A stretch of DNA of 64,000 bases from an uncultured Phocaeicola sp. (GCA_948579315.1 CAPAOL010000001.1:147641-211640), one strand, 5' to 3'; shown: positions 37,966-45,362, counted from the first letter of the stretch. Numbers and translations: made by a program. The notes: generated by a model from the letters alone, not told the origin.

Positions 37966-39030
37966 TTAGTTCTCAGCTTTAAACCATTTGTAGTTACCTA
38001 CAATTTTTGCAACATGTTTTCCTGTCTTATCAGGGATATTGGTTATATCTTCTGCCACCGTTGTAAAATCCCATGCACACACCAGTCCGCTTTCTGTCCC
38101 CGTCACATCCGAGTTCATCAACGATTTTATTTCATCAGCTGACTTTGCAGTACTCCACATACGGAACTTCTTAATGAATCCGGTCATACAACGTGAATTA
38201 TCAGTCGGTTCCTGAAATGCCCACATATTTTGGTTACGTGTGTTAGGCATATATTTTTGTAATACTCCGGCATCATTCTTCACATCATTAGTTTTGCTAA
38301 AGAACAGTTCGCCATTAACATACATCTTCAACTGACCTTCCGAAAGAGTATTGTCCCATACCGCCACAACATGATTCCACTTACCGAAATTATCCGGATA
38401 TGCACGTCCTTCTTCCAATACGCGACCTTCCTGCGGTCCCATACCGATAGTTGTACGAAGATTAGAGCCTAAGAAGTTAATCATCCATCCCTCGTTCGGT
38501 TGATTCCCGTCAAAAGTGGAAAGGAAACTACCAATTCCCGACTCAAAGAAACCGGATTCATACTTCACCCAGCTTTCAACTGTGAATGTGTTACCACCAC
38601 CATAGGCCGGATCCGAACCAAATTCAATACGTCCCTTTCCATCAATACCGAATATCTTCAGTTCAGCAGGAGTACCCGGTTGTAATGTTTGTTGATAAGA
38701 ATCCTGAAATTCGGCAATAGCTTTTTCAGCCGCGATACAGTAGTTATCTATTTCATACTGTAATACAAAGTATCCCGCCATGCCTTTCGAGATGCCAATT
38801 TGTAATTCCTCAACAGCTTTTTGTAAGTTTTGAGCATTTGCCAAAGGAAAAGTCCCGTCACTTGTACCAATCTTTGCGGTATCAAGCATGTTCGTCATGT
38901 CAGTCAGATGTGTATACATACATTCAAGTGCAACGGGCCGCACCGAATCGCCATTATCGCTCTTGCACGAGCTTATACACCAAACCAACAAACCGAATAA
39001 ACAAAGTTTCATTAAGAATCTTGTTCTCAT
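37966..39030 (-). CDS. LamG-type (concanavalin-like) lipoprotein, surface lectin candidate
   Basis: About 354 residues from ATG 39030, with a lipobox (LLVWCISSCKSDNGDS) and acidic residues after Cys that suggest surface export. The N-terminal helical part (about 15-125) may be a DUF4972-like domain; I am not certain. The C-terminal 210 residues form a laminin-G/concanavalin-like jelly roll (FTVESWVKYESGFFESGIGS, WNHVVAVWDNTLSEGQLKMYVNG, FRMWSTAKSADEIKSLM). It precedes susC by 23 bp instead of following susD, an unusual place for the PUL's glycan-binding lipoprotein. A 24-residue upstream extension to 39102 looks spurious. Confidence 0.85.
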   Translation of the reverse strand: MRTRFLMKLCLFGLLVWCISSCKSDNGDSVRPVALECMYTHLTDMTNMLDTAKIGTSDGTFPLANAQNLQKAVEELQIGISKGMAGYFVLQYEIDNYCIAAEKAIAEFQDSYQQTLQPGTPAELKIFGIDGKGRIEFGSDPAYGGGNTFTVESWVKYESGFFESGIGSFLSTFDGNQPNEGWMINFLGSNLRTTIGMGPQEGRVLEEGRAYPDNFGKWNHVVAVWDNTLSEGQLKMYVNGELFFSKTNDVKNDAGVLQKYMPNTRNQNMWAFQEPTDNSRCMTGFIKKFRMWSTAKSADEIKSLMNSDVTGTESGLVCAWDFTTVAEDITNIPDKTGKHVAKIVGNYKWFKAEN

Positions 39031-39165
39031 ACGTATTAGGTTTTTAAATAAAACAATAAGTAAATAACATCGCTGCAAACATAATGTAGCGAGGTTAAGC
39101 AACTTATTAGTGGTGGGTTAATAACGGGTTAATAAGCGAATAATTATCATTAACCAACAAGCTTT

Positions 39166-41727
39166 TTATCGATGAAAAGGGGGATTTTTGCTCATTAACT
39201 CCACAAAAGAAATTGAATATTCTTCATTCATCATTTGTTTATACTCGCGAACAAACAAAGAATATTGGAGAATGGCCTCTTGTGATGCCCCCGTATTATT
39301 AAATGCATGTATACAATATACCAATGCCAGTTCATTAACCGGATCTACCCGGAAAAGCACATTGCAAAAACGAATGACAGCATCATACTTATGTTCCTGA
39401 TACAAACGTTCAATTTCCAAGGGCAAAAAGGAAGACAAGAATTCTTCTACCTTTTGCTTGAAATGATCCATCATTCCGACATCCAAACCATCGAGAAATT
39501 TACCACGCATCAGTAAAATGCCTAATTCGTTTTCCACCTCTTCTACATCCTTCAAAGTACGGAAACGGAAATAATCGCAGTAACAGTCTGTAAATACCAA
39601 TCTGAAATATCCTTTATCATATACAAGTTCCACTCCATCCAGCGCGGTCAGATTCTTGCGTATTTGATTAATCGTTACTCCTTTCAGATTTTTAACTTTA
39701 TCGTCAGGCTTATCAGACCAAAATACTTCATTTAATGAAGCAGACAGGACGCCATTATGGGTGCTATGAAGCAATATATAAATGAAAACCTGCCGTAAAC
39801 GGGAACTGAACAAATGTGTAATATCCCGCCCATTCCGGTCGATCACTGTAAAGGGTCCAAATAAATAAACGGCATTCGGACGAACGATTGATTGTTCAAA
39901 ATCTTTTTTAGAGAAAGTTTCTTTTCCCGATATGAGGGTATCCGTTTCTCTTTTCTTGGCTGACGATACGGGCGATTGCACCGGAATCACATCAACTTGT
40001 TTTCTTCGTCTCCTCTTGACAATCAAACAACCTCCTAAAAGCAATATAACTCCTACTATTATCCATAACCAGCGAACATTCAGAGAAGATTTTGAATTGT
40101 AAGAGCGGATTTCATCCAAAGAAACTGGAGGGGCAGACAATACATAAGTCCGAATTACTGTATGCCCCTTTTTATTAAATTCTGTAGTCGTACAATAATA
40201 TTCATGCGTCAGTGAATTATAATAAAGGTTAGCATTCGTCATAATTTCTTCCGAACGCATCGGAATTGAATCTCCCAGGATTTTTATAGTTCCATCATCA
40301 ATAGTCAAACGACAAAGTTGTAAATAGGTTTCCGAAAGATATTCGGGATAACACAAGGCGTAGATATATTTTTCATCAGGCGTTAGTATCATATCTCGAG
40401 CCACCACCCAACGATACTCCGAAGTTTTCTGCCACAAACGTTGAACAGACTGTTGTTTTCTGTCAAGCAAATAAAGATCATGGAGATAATTTCGACCTAC
40501 GCTCTGCTCACCTGATTCATTTCCCATTCCTCCGAAGATATAGACGTGTTCTCGATTTTCATTTACTGCCATGCCGGAGAAATAACGAGGAATAATAGGG
40601 TCACCGGAATATGAAAGGGTATCCCATCGATCAGCTTCAATATCATATTCTAAAAATGTATTGTTATAACGTTTATTTCCGAAACCGCCAAAAACAAGAT
40701 ACTTCCCAACTGTTTCATCCCAAAAACCATCATGATGATGTAACTGTACCGGTAAAGCAGCTGTTCCAGTCTGCCTCCACTCCCGTTTACCCAAGTCAAG
40801 AGCTGCCACAGTGGCATCTCCTAATGGCAGGTTGTTCAATTCATAAACATAAAGTTTGCCATCCGTCGTATTCATGAAATGAGTAGCTAACTGCATTTTA
40901 ACAGGAAGCTTATTGGCATAAGAATATTTTTGTAGCTGACGTTTCAACAGATTAAAAGTAAGAAGTGAATCCTGACTAAAAACAATCAATTTTTGACTGT
41001 CCGGTTCGAAAGTAATCCCAGAAGGAGTTTGGAAAGAATATTCAAACAGTTTCTCCCAATGATATGAACCGTTAATGAGCCATACCGGATTTACAACTGT
41101 ACCCAAAACCTTTCCTGTAGAAGTATGCACTTCTTCTCCTTCATTTTCATTCAGCGGAAATATATACGGATGTTTTTTATCACCCTCTAGTTTCAAATTA
41201 CGGATAGCAAAAGTGGGCATATCCAAAATATAGTCATAACGCCCGAAACACAGCTGCGGACAAAAAGTATCTTTCAACCCTAAAGAAGTGATTTTCTTTT
41301 CATAATCTCCGATACGAATTGTCAGCACATCTTGTTGTAAATCGAATGTAAAAGAGACAGGGATCCACTGATAAGCTAGTGCATCATTCCGCAGATTCAA
41401 AGAGTAATGATTTTCTTTCCCATCAGTATTAAATTTAAATGTACTATTTTCACTATCCAAATATGTATATGTAAAGCTATAGTTAGTTTTTCTCTGATTT
41501 TCCTTTAGTAAAAACACATATCCAAAAGTATCAAAATCACGGATAGAAAGTTCGAAACTTAACTGAAAGTTTTTTGTAAAACAAGGTACCTTCTCTTCCT
41601 GAAATATCTGAAGAGAAGTTCTTTCCTTGATTTGTTTATCATTAGCCTGAAATAACAATCCTTGCGAATAAGCAGACAAGGTCATTCCAATTAAAAGGCA
41701 TAAGAGGCGAAGCTTACGTCGTATCAT
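39166..41727 (-). CDS. Membrane-spanning regulator: LamG-like/Kelch sensor, winged helix and BTAD-like repeats
   Basis: About 853 residues, starting MIRRKLRLLCLLIGMTLSAYSQG, a signal sequence. Periplasmic part: a LamG-like beta domain (about 25-220), then Kelch-type repeats (about 225-540, e.g. YLVFGGFGNKRYNNTFLEYD and VYIFGGMGNESGEQSVGRNY). A single membrane helix follows near 553-572 (WLWIIVGVILLLGGCLIV) with a KRRRRKQ stop-transfer. The cytoplasmic part has an OmpR-like winged helix (about 620-713, YLFGPFTVIDRNGRDIT, with RLRQVFIYILLHS) and a helical-repeat region like the BTAD domain of SARP activators. It lies upstream of PUL 2 on the same strand and is the only regulator-like gene there. 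A sensor-activator role is inferred. The GTG at 41748 overlaps a promoter box and is rejected as start. Confidence 0.82.
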   Translation of the reverse strand: MIRRKLRLLCLLIGMTLSAYSQGLLFQANDKQIKERTSLQIFQEEKVPCFTKNFQLSFELSIRDFDTFGYVFLLKENQRKTNYSFTYTYLDSENSTFKFNTDGKENHYSLNLRNDALAYQWIPVSFTFDLQQDVLTIRIGDYEKKITSLGLKDTFCPQLCFGRYDYILDMPTFAIRNLKLEGDKKHPYIFPLNENEGEEVHTSTGKVLGTVVNPVWLINGSYHWEKLFEYSFQTPSGITFEPDSQKLIVFSQDSLLTFNLLKRQLQKYSYANKLPVKMQLATHFMNTTDGKLYVYELNNLPLGDATVAALDLGKREWRQTGTAALPVQLHHHDGFWDETVGKYLVFGGFGNKRYNNTFLEYDIEADRWDTLSYSGDPIIPRYFSGMAVNENREHVYIFGGMGNESGEQSVGRNYLHDLYLLDRKQQSVQRLWQKTSEYRWVVARDMILTPDEKYIYALCYPEYLSETYLQLCRLTIDDGTIKILGDSIPMRSEEIMTNANLYYNSLTHEYYCTTTEFNKKGHTVIRTYVLSAPPVSLDEIRSYNSKSSLNVRWLWIIVGVILLLGGCLIVKRRRRKQVDVIPVQSPVSSAKKRETDTLISGKETFSKKDFEQSIVRPNAVYLFGPFTVIDRNGRDITHLFSSRLRQVFIYILLHSTHNGVLSASLNEVFWSDKPDDKVKNLKGVTINQIRKNLTALDGVELVYDKGYFRLVFTDCYCDYFRFRTLKDVEEVENELGILLMRGKFLDGLDVGMMDHFKQKVEEFLSSFLPLEIERLYQEHKYDAVIRFCNVLFRVDPVNELALVYCIHAFNNTGASQEAILQYSLFVREYKQMMNEEYSISFVELMSKNPPFHR

Positions 41728-41747
41728 AGTCTTTCGATTTGATGTCA

Positions 41748-41755
41748 CAAATATA
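41748..41755 (-). promoter_or_regulatory. -7 box (TATATTTG) of the PUL 2 regulator
   Basis: Exact minus-strand TAnnTTTG match, 20 bp before ATG 41727. No TTTG at the ideal spacing was found (ATTG at 41781-41784 is 25 bp away). Confidence 0.45.
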
Positions 41756-41833
41756 CAGGATTATTTTAAATAACCACATACAATAGTTCGTTAAACTTTC
41801 AATTAACCACGACTATACCTACTGGTTCCGATT

Positions 41834-41965
41834 GTCCCACATATTGTGGGAAAACATTCCCGCATATTATGGGAATTTGTTCCCACAAAATGAGGGAATT
41901 TTTTCCCAAGTACTAGGGAATACTTTCCCAAGTAGTAGGGAATCTTTTCCCACAATATGTGGGAC
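41834..41965. repeat. Array of six diverged palindromes (TTCCCA...TGGGAA type)
   Basis: Six 17-19 bp dyads occupy 41835-41851, 41857-41875, 41880-41898, 41903-41920, 41925-41942 and 41947-41964. Each has TCCC at one end and GGGA at the other, with varied centres. Unit starts are 22-23 bp apart, about two helical turns. Unit 1 is the exact reverse complement of unit 6, and the 28-base blocks at 41834-41861 and 41938-41965 are inverted copies with one mismatch. The array lies 107 bp upstream of the regulator gene and 521 bp upstream of the divergent scaffold gene. Confidence 0.9.
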
Positions 41966-42020
41966 TAATACACTGTATATGGAAACAAACAAAAGGAATA
42001 CATGATTCTATATGATGCAA

Positions 42021-42197
42021 TGCCGGCTTCCGGCACACTATACTATGAGAAATACCTTGAAACACTATGAGAATAAGGTCTGTTTTGAGCTAAAATAGGG
42101 GATGTTTTATGAGAAATGCCGTTTTCGGAAAGTATTTCTCATAAGGCATTCACCTGATAATCTTGCATTTATCAAAAAACATGAGAATATGAGAAAT
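42021..42197. repeat. Palindrome and recurring TATGAGAAAT motif
   Basis: A perfect 15-base dyad (TGCCGG/CCGGCA, 42021-42035) is followed by TATGAGAAAT or close variants at 42044-42053, 42066-42074, 42108-42117 and, back to back, 42181-42197, plus one inverted copy at 42134-42143. The copies at 42108 and 42134 form a 10-bp hairpin. The rest of the 41966-42390 spacer shows no gene. Confidence 0.7.
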
Positions 42198-42391
42198 GAA
42201 AATGAAAAATCGTTTGTAGGTAGAGAGCGTCTTTTTTTATGTAACGATATACAGTAGGCAGCATATCTATATTTGCTTCCGTTATTACTTTCTTACATAT
42301 TCAATCTTTCACAAATGCAATCCCGACTTTACAAACGGAGAAAAAACGTAAACAGATTTGTCTCTTTTCACAAAAAAGTAATAAAAGGCGA

Positions 42392-42422
42392 TTTGCAGAA
42401 ACAAATAAATCGACTACCTTTG
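42392..42422 (+). promoter_or_regulatory. Strong Bacteroides promoter of the scaffold/GGGtGRT operon
   Basis: TTTG (42392-42395) and TACCTTTG (42415-42422) are separated by exactly 19 bp, the textbook Bacteroides arrangement. The start codon at 42486 lies about 57 nt past the expected transcription start. Confidence 0.8.
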
Positions 42423-42485
42423 TAGGCGATTTAGAGAATCGTGACTACGTATTTTTAATTATATCACTTAAAAAAAGAGCTAATT

Positions 42486-43187
42486 ATGACTTATTCACAC
42501 GAAGTGGAACACATGTGTGTTGTAAAGAAGGGTCCTAACCACGGACCGGCTCCCATACCCGAAGAAGGCAAATGGGTAAAATCTAAAGAAATCGTTGATA
42601 TTTCTGGTTTGACACACGGTATCGGTTGGTGCGCTCCTCAACAAGGTGCTTGTAAACTGACACTGAACGTTAAAGAAGGTATCATCCAGGAAGCCTTGAT
42701 CGAAACAATCGGTTGCTCTGGTATGACTCACTCAGCTGCTATGGCTTCTGAAATCCTTCCGGGTAAAACAGTTCTTGAAGCATTAAACACTGACCTTGTT
42801 TGCGATGCTATCAACACTGCAATGCGCGAACTTTTCTTGCAAATCGTATACGGACGTACTCAATCAGCTTTCTCTGAAGGTGGTTTGATTATCGGTGCAG
42901 GTTTGGAAGACTTGGGTAAAGGTCTGCGTAGCCAGGTAGGTACTCTTTATGGTACTTTGGCTAAAGGTCCTCGTTACCTTGAAATGGCAGAAGGTTATAT
43001 CAAACAAATCTTCTTGGACAAGAACGACGAAATCTGCGGATACGAATTCGTACACATGGGTAAGTTCATGGATGAAATCAAAAAGGGTACTGATGCTAAC
43101 GAAGCTTTGAAGAAAGTTACAGGTACTTACGGACGCGTAACAGCAGAACAGGGAGCAGTTAAATCTATTGATCCACGTCACGAATAA
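42486..43187 (+). CDS. IscU/NifU-like iron-sulfur scaffold-type protein
   Basis: A 233-residue cytoplasmic protein. Residues about 60-110 match the IscU/NifU N-terminal fold: the cysteine-centred ETIGCSGMTHSAAMASEI followed by LPGKTVLEALN recalls the IscU scaffold motif. Cysteines at 11, 49, 56, 77 and 106 are candidate cluster or metal ligands. The C-terminal 110 residues have no recognised motif. Codon use is strongly biased to a few codons, which with the ideal promoter suggests very high expression. The GGGtGRT gene follows 19 bp later behind a strong Shine-Dalgarno. Cluster assembly or transfer is likely, but the client is unknown. Confidence 0.78.
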   Translation: MTYSHEVEHMCVVKKGPNHGPAPIPEEGKWVKSKEIVDISGLTHGIGWCAPQQGACKLTLNVKEGIIQEALIETIGCSGMTHSAAMASEILPGKTVLEALNTDLVCDAINTAMRELFLQIVYGRTQSAFSEGGLIIGAGLEDLGKGLRSQVGTLYGTLAKGPRYLEMAEGYIKQIFLDKNDEICGYEFVHMGKFMDEIKKGTDANEALKKVTGTYGRVTAEQGAVKSIDPRHE

Positions 43188-43190
43188 TAT

Positions 43191-43197
43191 AAGGAGG
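43191..43197 (+). promoter_or_regulatory. Strong Shine-Dalgarno AAGGAGG of the GGGtGRT gene
   Basis: AAGGAGG nine bases before the ATG at 43207 fixes that start. An in-frame upstream codon at 43168 lies inside the previous gene and before this site. Such clear Shine-Dalgarno sites are uncommon in Bacteroides and fit high expression. Confidence 0.75.
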
Positions 43198-43206
43198 AAA
43201 GAAACA

Positions 43207-44217
43207 ATGATTAGAGAAGTAAAATTCGAAAGCCAAGACCGTCGTATCAAACAGATTATCGCTGCTTTGAACGCTAACGGCATCAAAGATATCGAAGAAG
43301 CTAACGCTATCTGTGAAGCTCATGGACTTGATCCTTATAAAACGTGTGAAGAAACTCAGCCTATCTGTTTTGAAAATGCAAAATGGGCTTATGTTGTAGG
43401 TACTGCCATTGCTATTAAAAAAGGTTGCACAAACGCTGCTGAAGCTGCCGAAGCTATCGGTATCGGTCTGCAAGCATTCTGCATCCCGGGTTCTGTAGCT
43501 GACGACCGTAAGGTTGGTATCGGCCATGGTAACCTTGCTGCTATGTTGCTGCGTGAAGAAACTAAATGTTTCGCTTTCTTGGCAGGTCACGAATCTTTCG
43601 CTGCTGCTGAAGGTGCTATCAAAATCGCTGCTAAAGCAGACAAAGTACGTAAAGAACCGTTGCGTTGTATCTTGAACGGTCTTGGAAAAGACGCTGCTCA
43701 GATCATCTCTCGTATCAACGGCTTTACATACGTTCAGACTCAATTCGATTACTTTACCGGTGAACTGAAAGTTGTTCGCGAAATCGCTTACTCTGACGGT
43801 CCTCGTGCAAAAGTAAAATGTTATGGTGCTGACGACGTTCGCGAAGGTGTAGCTATCATGTGGAAAGAAGGTGTAGACGTATCTATCACAGGTAACTCTA
43901 CTAACCCGACTCGTTTCCAACATCCAGTTGCAGGTACTTACAAGAAAGAACGTGTTCTTGCTGGTAAACCATATTTCTCTGTAGCTTCAGGTGGTGGTAC
44001 AGGCCGTACTCTTCACCCGGATAACATGGCTGCCGGTCCTGCTTCATACGGTATGACAGATACAATGGGTCGTATGCACTCAGATGCTCAGTTCGCTGGT
44101 TCTTCATCAGTTCCTGCTCACGTAGAAATGATGGGATTCCTGGGTATCGGTAACAACCCGATGGTAGGATGTACTGTGGCTTGTGCTGTAGACGTGGCTC
44201 AGGCTTTGAGCAAGTAA
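43207..44217 (+). CDS. GGGtGRT family protein
   Basis: A 336-residue protein belonging to the family named for its GGGTGRT motif, seen here at residues 262-268 (VASGGGTGRTLHPDN). It has no signal peptide or clear membrane helix and carries eleven or so cysteines spread along its length (for example 36, 47, 54, 74, 92, 121, 154, 205, 322, 326). Codon use is extremely biased, like the preceding gene, so both are probably abundant. The family function is, to my knowledge, not established; pairing with a scaffold-type protein suggests an iron-sulfur or metal-linked role. The last 50 codons recur in diverged form at 45194-45346. Confidence 0.88.
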   Translation: MIREVKFESQDRRIKQIIAALNANGIKDIEEANAICEAHGLDPYKTCEETQPICFENAKWAYVVGTAIAIKKGCTNAAEAAEAIGIGLQAFCIPGSVADDRKVGIGHGNLAAMLLREETKCFAFLAGHESFAAAEGAIKIAAKADKVRKEPLRCILNGLGKDAAQIISRINGFTYVQTQFDYFTGELKVVREIAYSDGPRAKVKCYGADDVREGVAIMWKEGVDVSITGNSTNPTRFQHPVAGTYKKERVLAGKPYFSVASGGGTGRTLHPDNMAAGPASYGMTDTMGRMHSDAQFAGSSSVPAHVEMMGFLGIGNNPMVGCTVACAVDVAQALSK

Positions 44218-44238
44218 TTCAAATAATTACCATATAGT

Positions 44239-44271
44239 AAATCCCTGTAACTGATAAGGTTATGGGGATTT
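44239..44271 (+). terminator. Terminator of the scaffold/GGGtGRT operon
   Basis: Arms 44239-44251 and 44259-44271 pair over 13 bp with two G-T wobbles around TGATAAG, followed by a T-rich run. It begins 22 bp after the stop codon. Confidence 0.85.
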
Positions 44272-44496
44272 TTATTTTCAGTATGTTCATAGGTTGAACT
44301 GCTGATTTACCTCTCTCCTACCTTTCTAATATAGTTTAGTTTTGTATTCCTACCTAATACTGATTTCACTTTACTAAGATGGATATAGATACTACTTTAA
44401 ACTAAAAAAGAAAGTATTTATTAGTCCAATGCAAAAAAAGTAGAGTATTAATACAACTATCCCTAATGATACCTTGTTAAAGTAAGAGTTATTAAT
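44272..44496. other. AT-rich spacer without recognised gene
   Basis: No credible coding frame or repeat was seen between the terminator and the MNT promoter. It is notably AT-rich compared with the flanking operon. Confidence 0.5.
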
Positions 44497-44504
44497 TATC
44501 TTTG
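44473..44504 (+). promoter_or_regulatory. Promoter of the MNT/HepT module
   Basis: TATCTTTG at 44497-44504 matches the -7 consensus. A weak -33 (CTTG at 44473-44476) is 20 bp upstream. An AAGGAGA Shine-Dalgarno (44511-44517) follows before the ATG at 44525. Confidence 0.6.
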
Positions 44505-44524
44505 CATTGAAAGGAGATACACCT

Positions 44525-44824
44525 ATGAAGCTGATTGAAAATAATATCCAAAAGATAATTGACCTATGCAAAAAACATAAGGTACATAAATTATTTGTCT
44601 TTGGTTCTGTTCTTACGAGTCGTTTTAATGACAACAGCGATGTTGATTTAGTTGTCGATTTTAATAAGGCAGAAGTAAGCGATTACTTTGATAATTTCTT
44701 TGATTTCAAATATGCTTTAGAAAGTTTGTTTGGTAGAAAAGTAGACTTACTGGAAGAACAGACTATTAAGAATCCATATTTAAAAAAGAATGTGGATGCA
44801 ACTAAAACTTTAATCTATGGATGA
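44525..44824 (+). CDS. MNT-type nucleotidyltransferase antitoxin
   Basis: A 99-residue protein with the minimal nucleotidyltransferase signature: GS motif in FVFGSVLTSRFNDNSDVDLV, where the two aspartates of DVD bind metal, then a third acidic position near KVDLLEE. Such MNT proteins are antitoxins of HEPN (HepT) toxins, inactivating them by AMPylation in studied cases. Start 44525 follows an AAGGAGA site; an earlier in-frame ATG at 44507 overlaps that site. Its TGA overlaps the start of the hepT frame. The antitoxin looks intact, while the toxin is frameshifted. Its AT-rich codon use differs sharply from the preceding operon. Confidence 0.88.
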   Translation: MKLIENNIQKIIDLCKKHKVHKLFVFGSVLTSRFNDNSDVDLVVDFNKAEVSDYFDNFFDFKYALESLFGRKVDLLEEQTIKNPYLKKNVDATKTLIYG

Positions 44825-45156
44825 ATTAATAAAGAAACACTTGCAAGATATTCTAACCTGCCATTGAAGAAGTAGAAAGTTTCTTCGGCAATGCTCCTAA
44901 AGTTTATGATGACTTCTATAATAATCTATGCCTTAGACGAGCCGTTGAAAGAAACATAGAAATTATTGGTGAAGCTATGAATAGAATACTAAAAGTTGAT
45001 AAAGATATAGCTATAACCAATTCTCGTAAAATAGTAGATGCCAGGAATTATATCATACATGGCTATGATAGTCTATCCGTAGATATACTTTGGAGTATGG
45101 TTATTAATCATTTACCAAAACTAAAAAATGAAGTAACAGCATTACTAAATATATAA
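44817..45156 (+). pseudogene. HepT-like HEPN toxin, frameshifted
   Basis: From ATG 44817 the frame encodes MDELIKKHLQDILT and then hits TGA at 44865. A one-base shift near 44857-44859 restores a frame running to 45156 that contains IEEVESFFGN and the HEPN catalytic Rx4H motif in DARNYIIHGYDS. Joined, the two parts give a HepT protein of normal length (about 112 residues). The simplest reading is one inserted base that kills the toxin. A sequencing error or programmed shift is possible; there is no clear slippery run at the site. Confidence 0.85.
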
Positions 45157-45193
45157 GGTTTGTGACTTATTCACGACCATTTATTCAAAACAT

Positions 45194-45346
45194 ATGGGCC
45201 GTATGCACTCTGACGCTCAGTTCGCTGGTTCTTCATCGGTTTCTGCTCACGTAGAAATGATGGGATTTCTGGAAATTGGTAACAACCCGATGGTAGGTTG
45301 TACAGGGGCTTGTGCTGTAGACGTAGCTCAGGCTTTGAGCAAATAA
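45194..45346 (+). pseudogene. Duplicate 3' fragment of the GGGtGRT gene
   Basis: These 153 bp match 44065-44217 end to end without gaps at about 91% identity (14 differences, three amino-acid changes over 50 codons: P to S, G to E, V to G). The fragment is in frame from ATG 45194 (MGRMHSDAQFAGSSS) to TAA. It lacks the GGGTGRT motif, so it is a remnant and not a functional copy. Mostly synonymous changes show that it evolved as coding sequence before truncation or came from a diverged strain. Confidence 0.9.
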
Positions 45347-45362
45347 TTTAAGTTACTTTATA

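Noticed and set aside
41834..41965. Invertible promoter (inverton) flanked by the 28-bp inverted blocks
   Set aside because: The interior is nearly self-complementary and holds no TAnnTTTG promoter box, and no recombinase gene is present, so inversion would change little.
42864..43286. Minus-strand frame opposite the scaffold gene
   Set aside because: Same effect of biased codons on the antisense strand. No promoter, ribosome site or recognisable domain.
43165..43923. Long open frame of 252 codons on the minus strand, opposite the GGGtGRT gene
   Set aside because: It mirrors the extreme codon bias of the plus-strand gene, has a Phe/Ser/Thr-rich composition without motif, and spans the gene boundary. 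The sense gene is certain.
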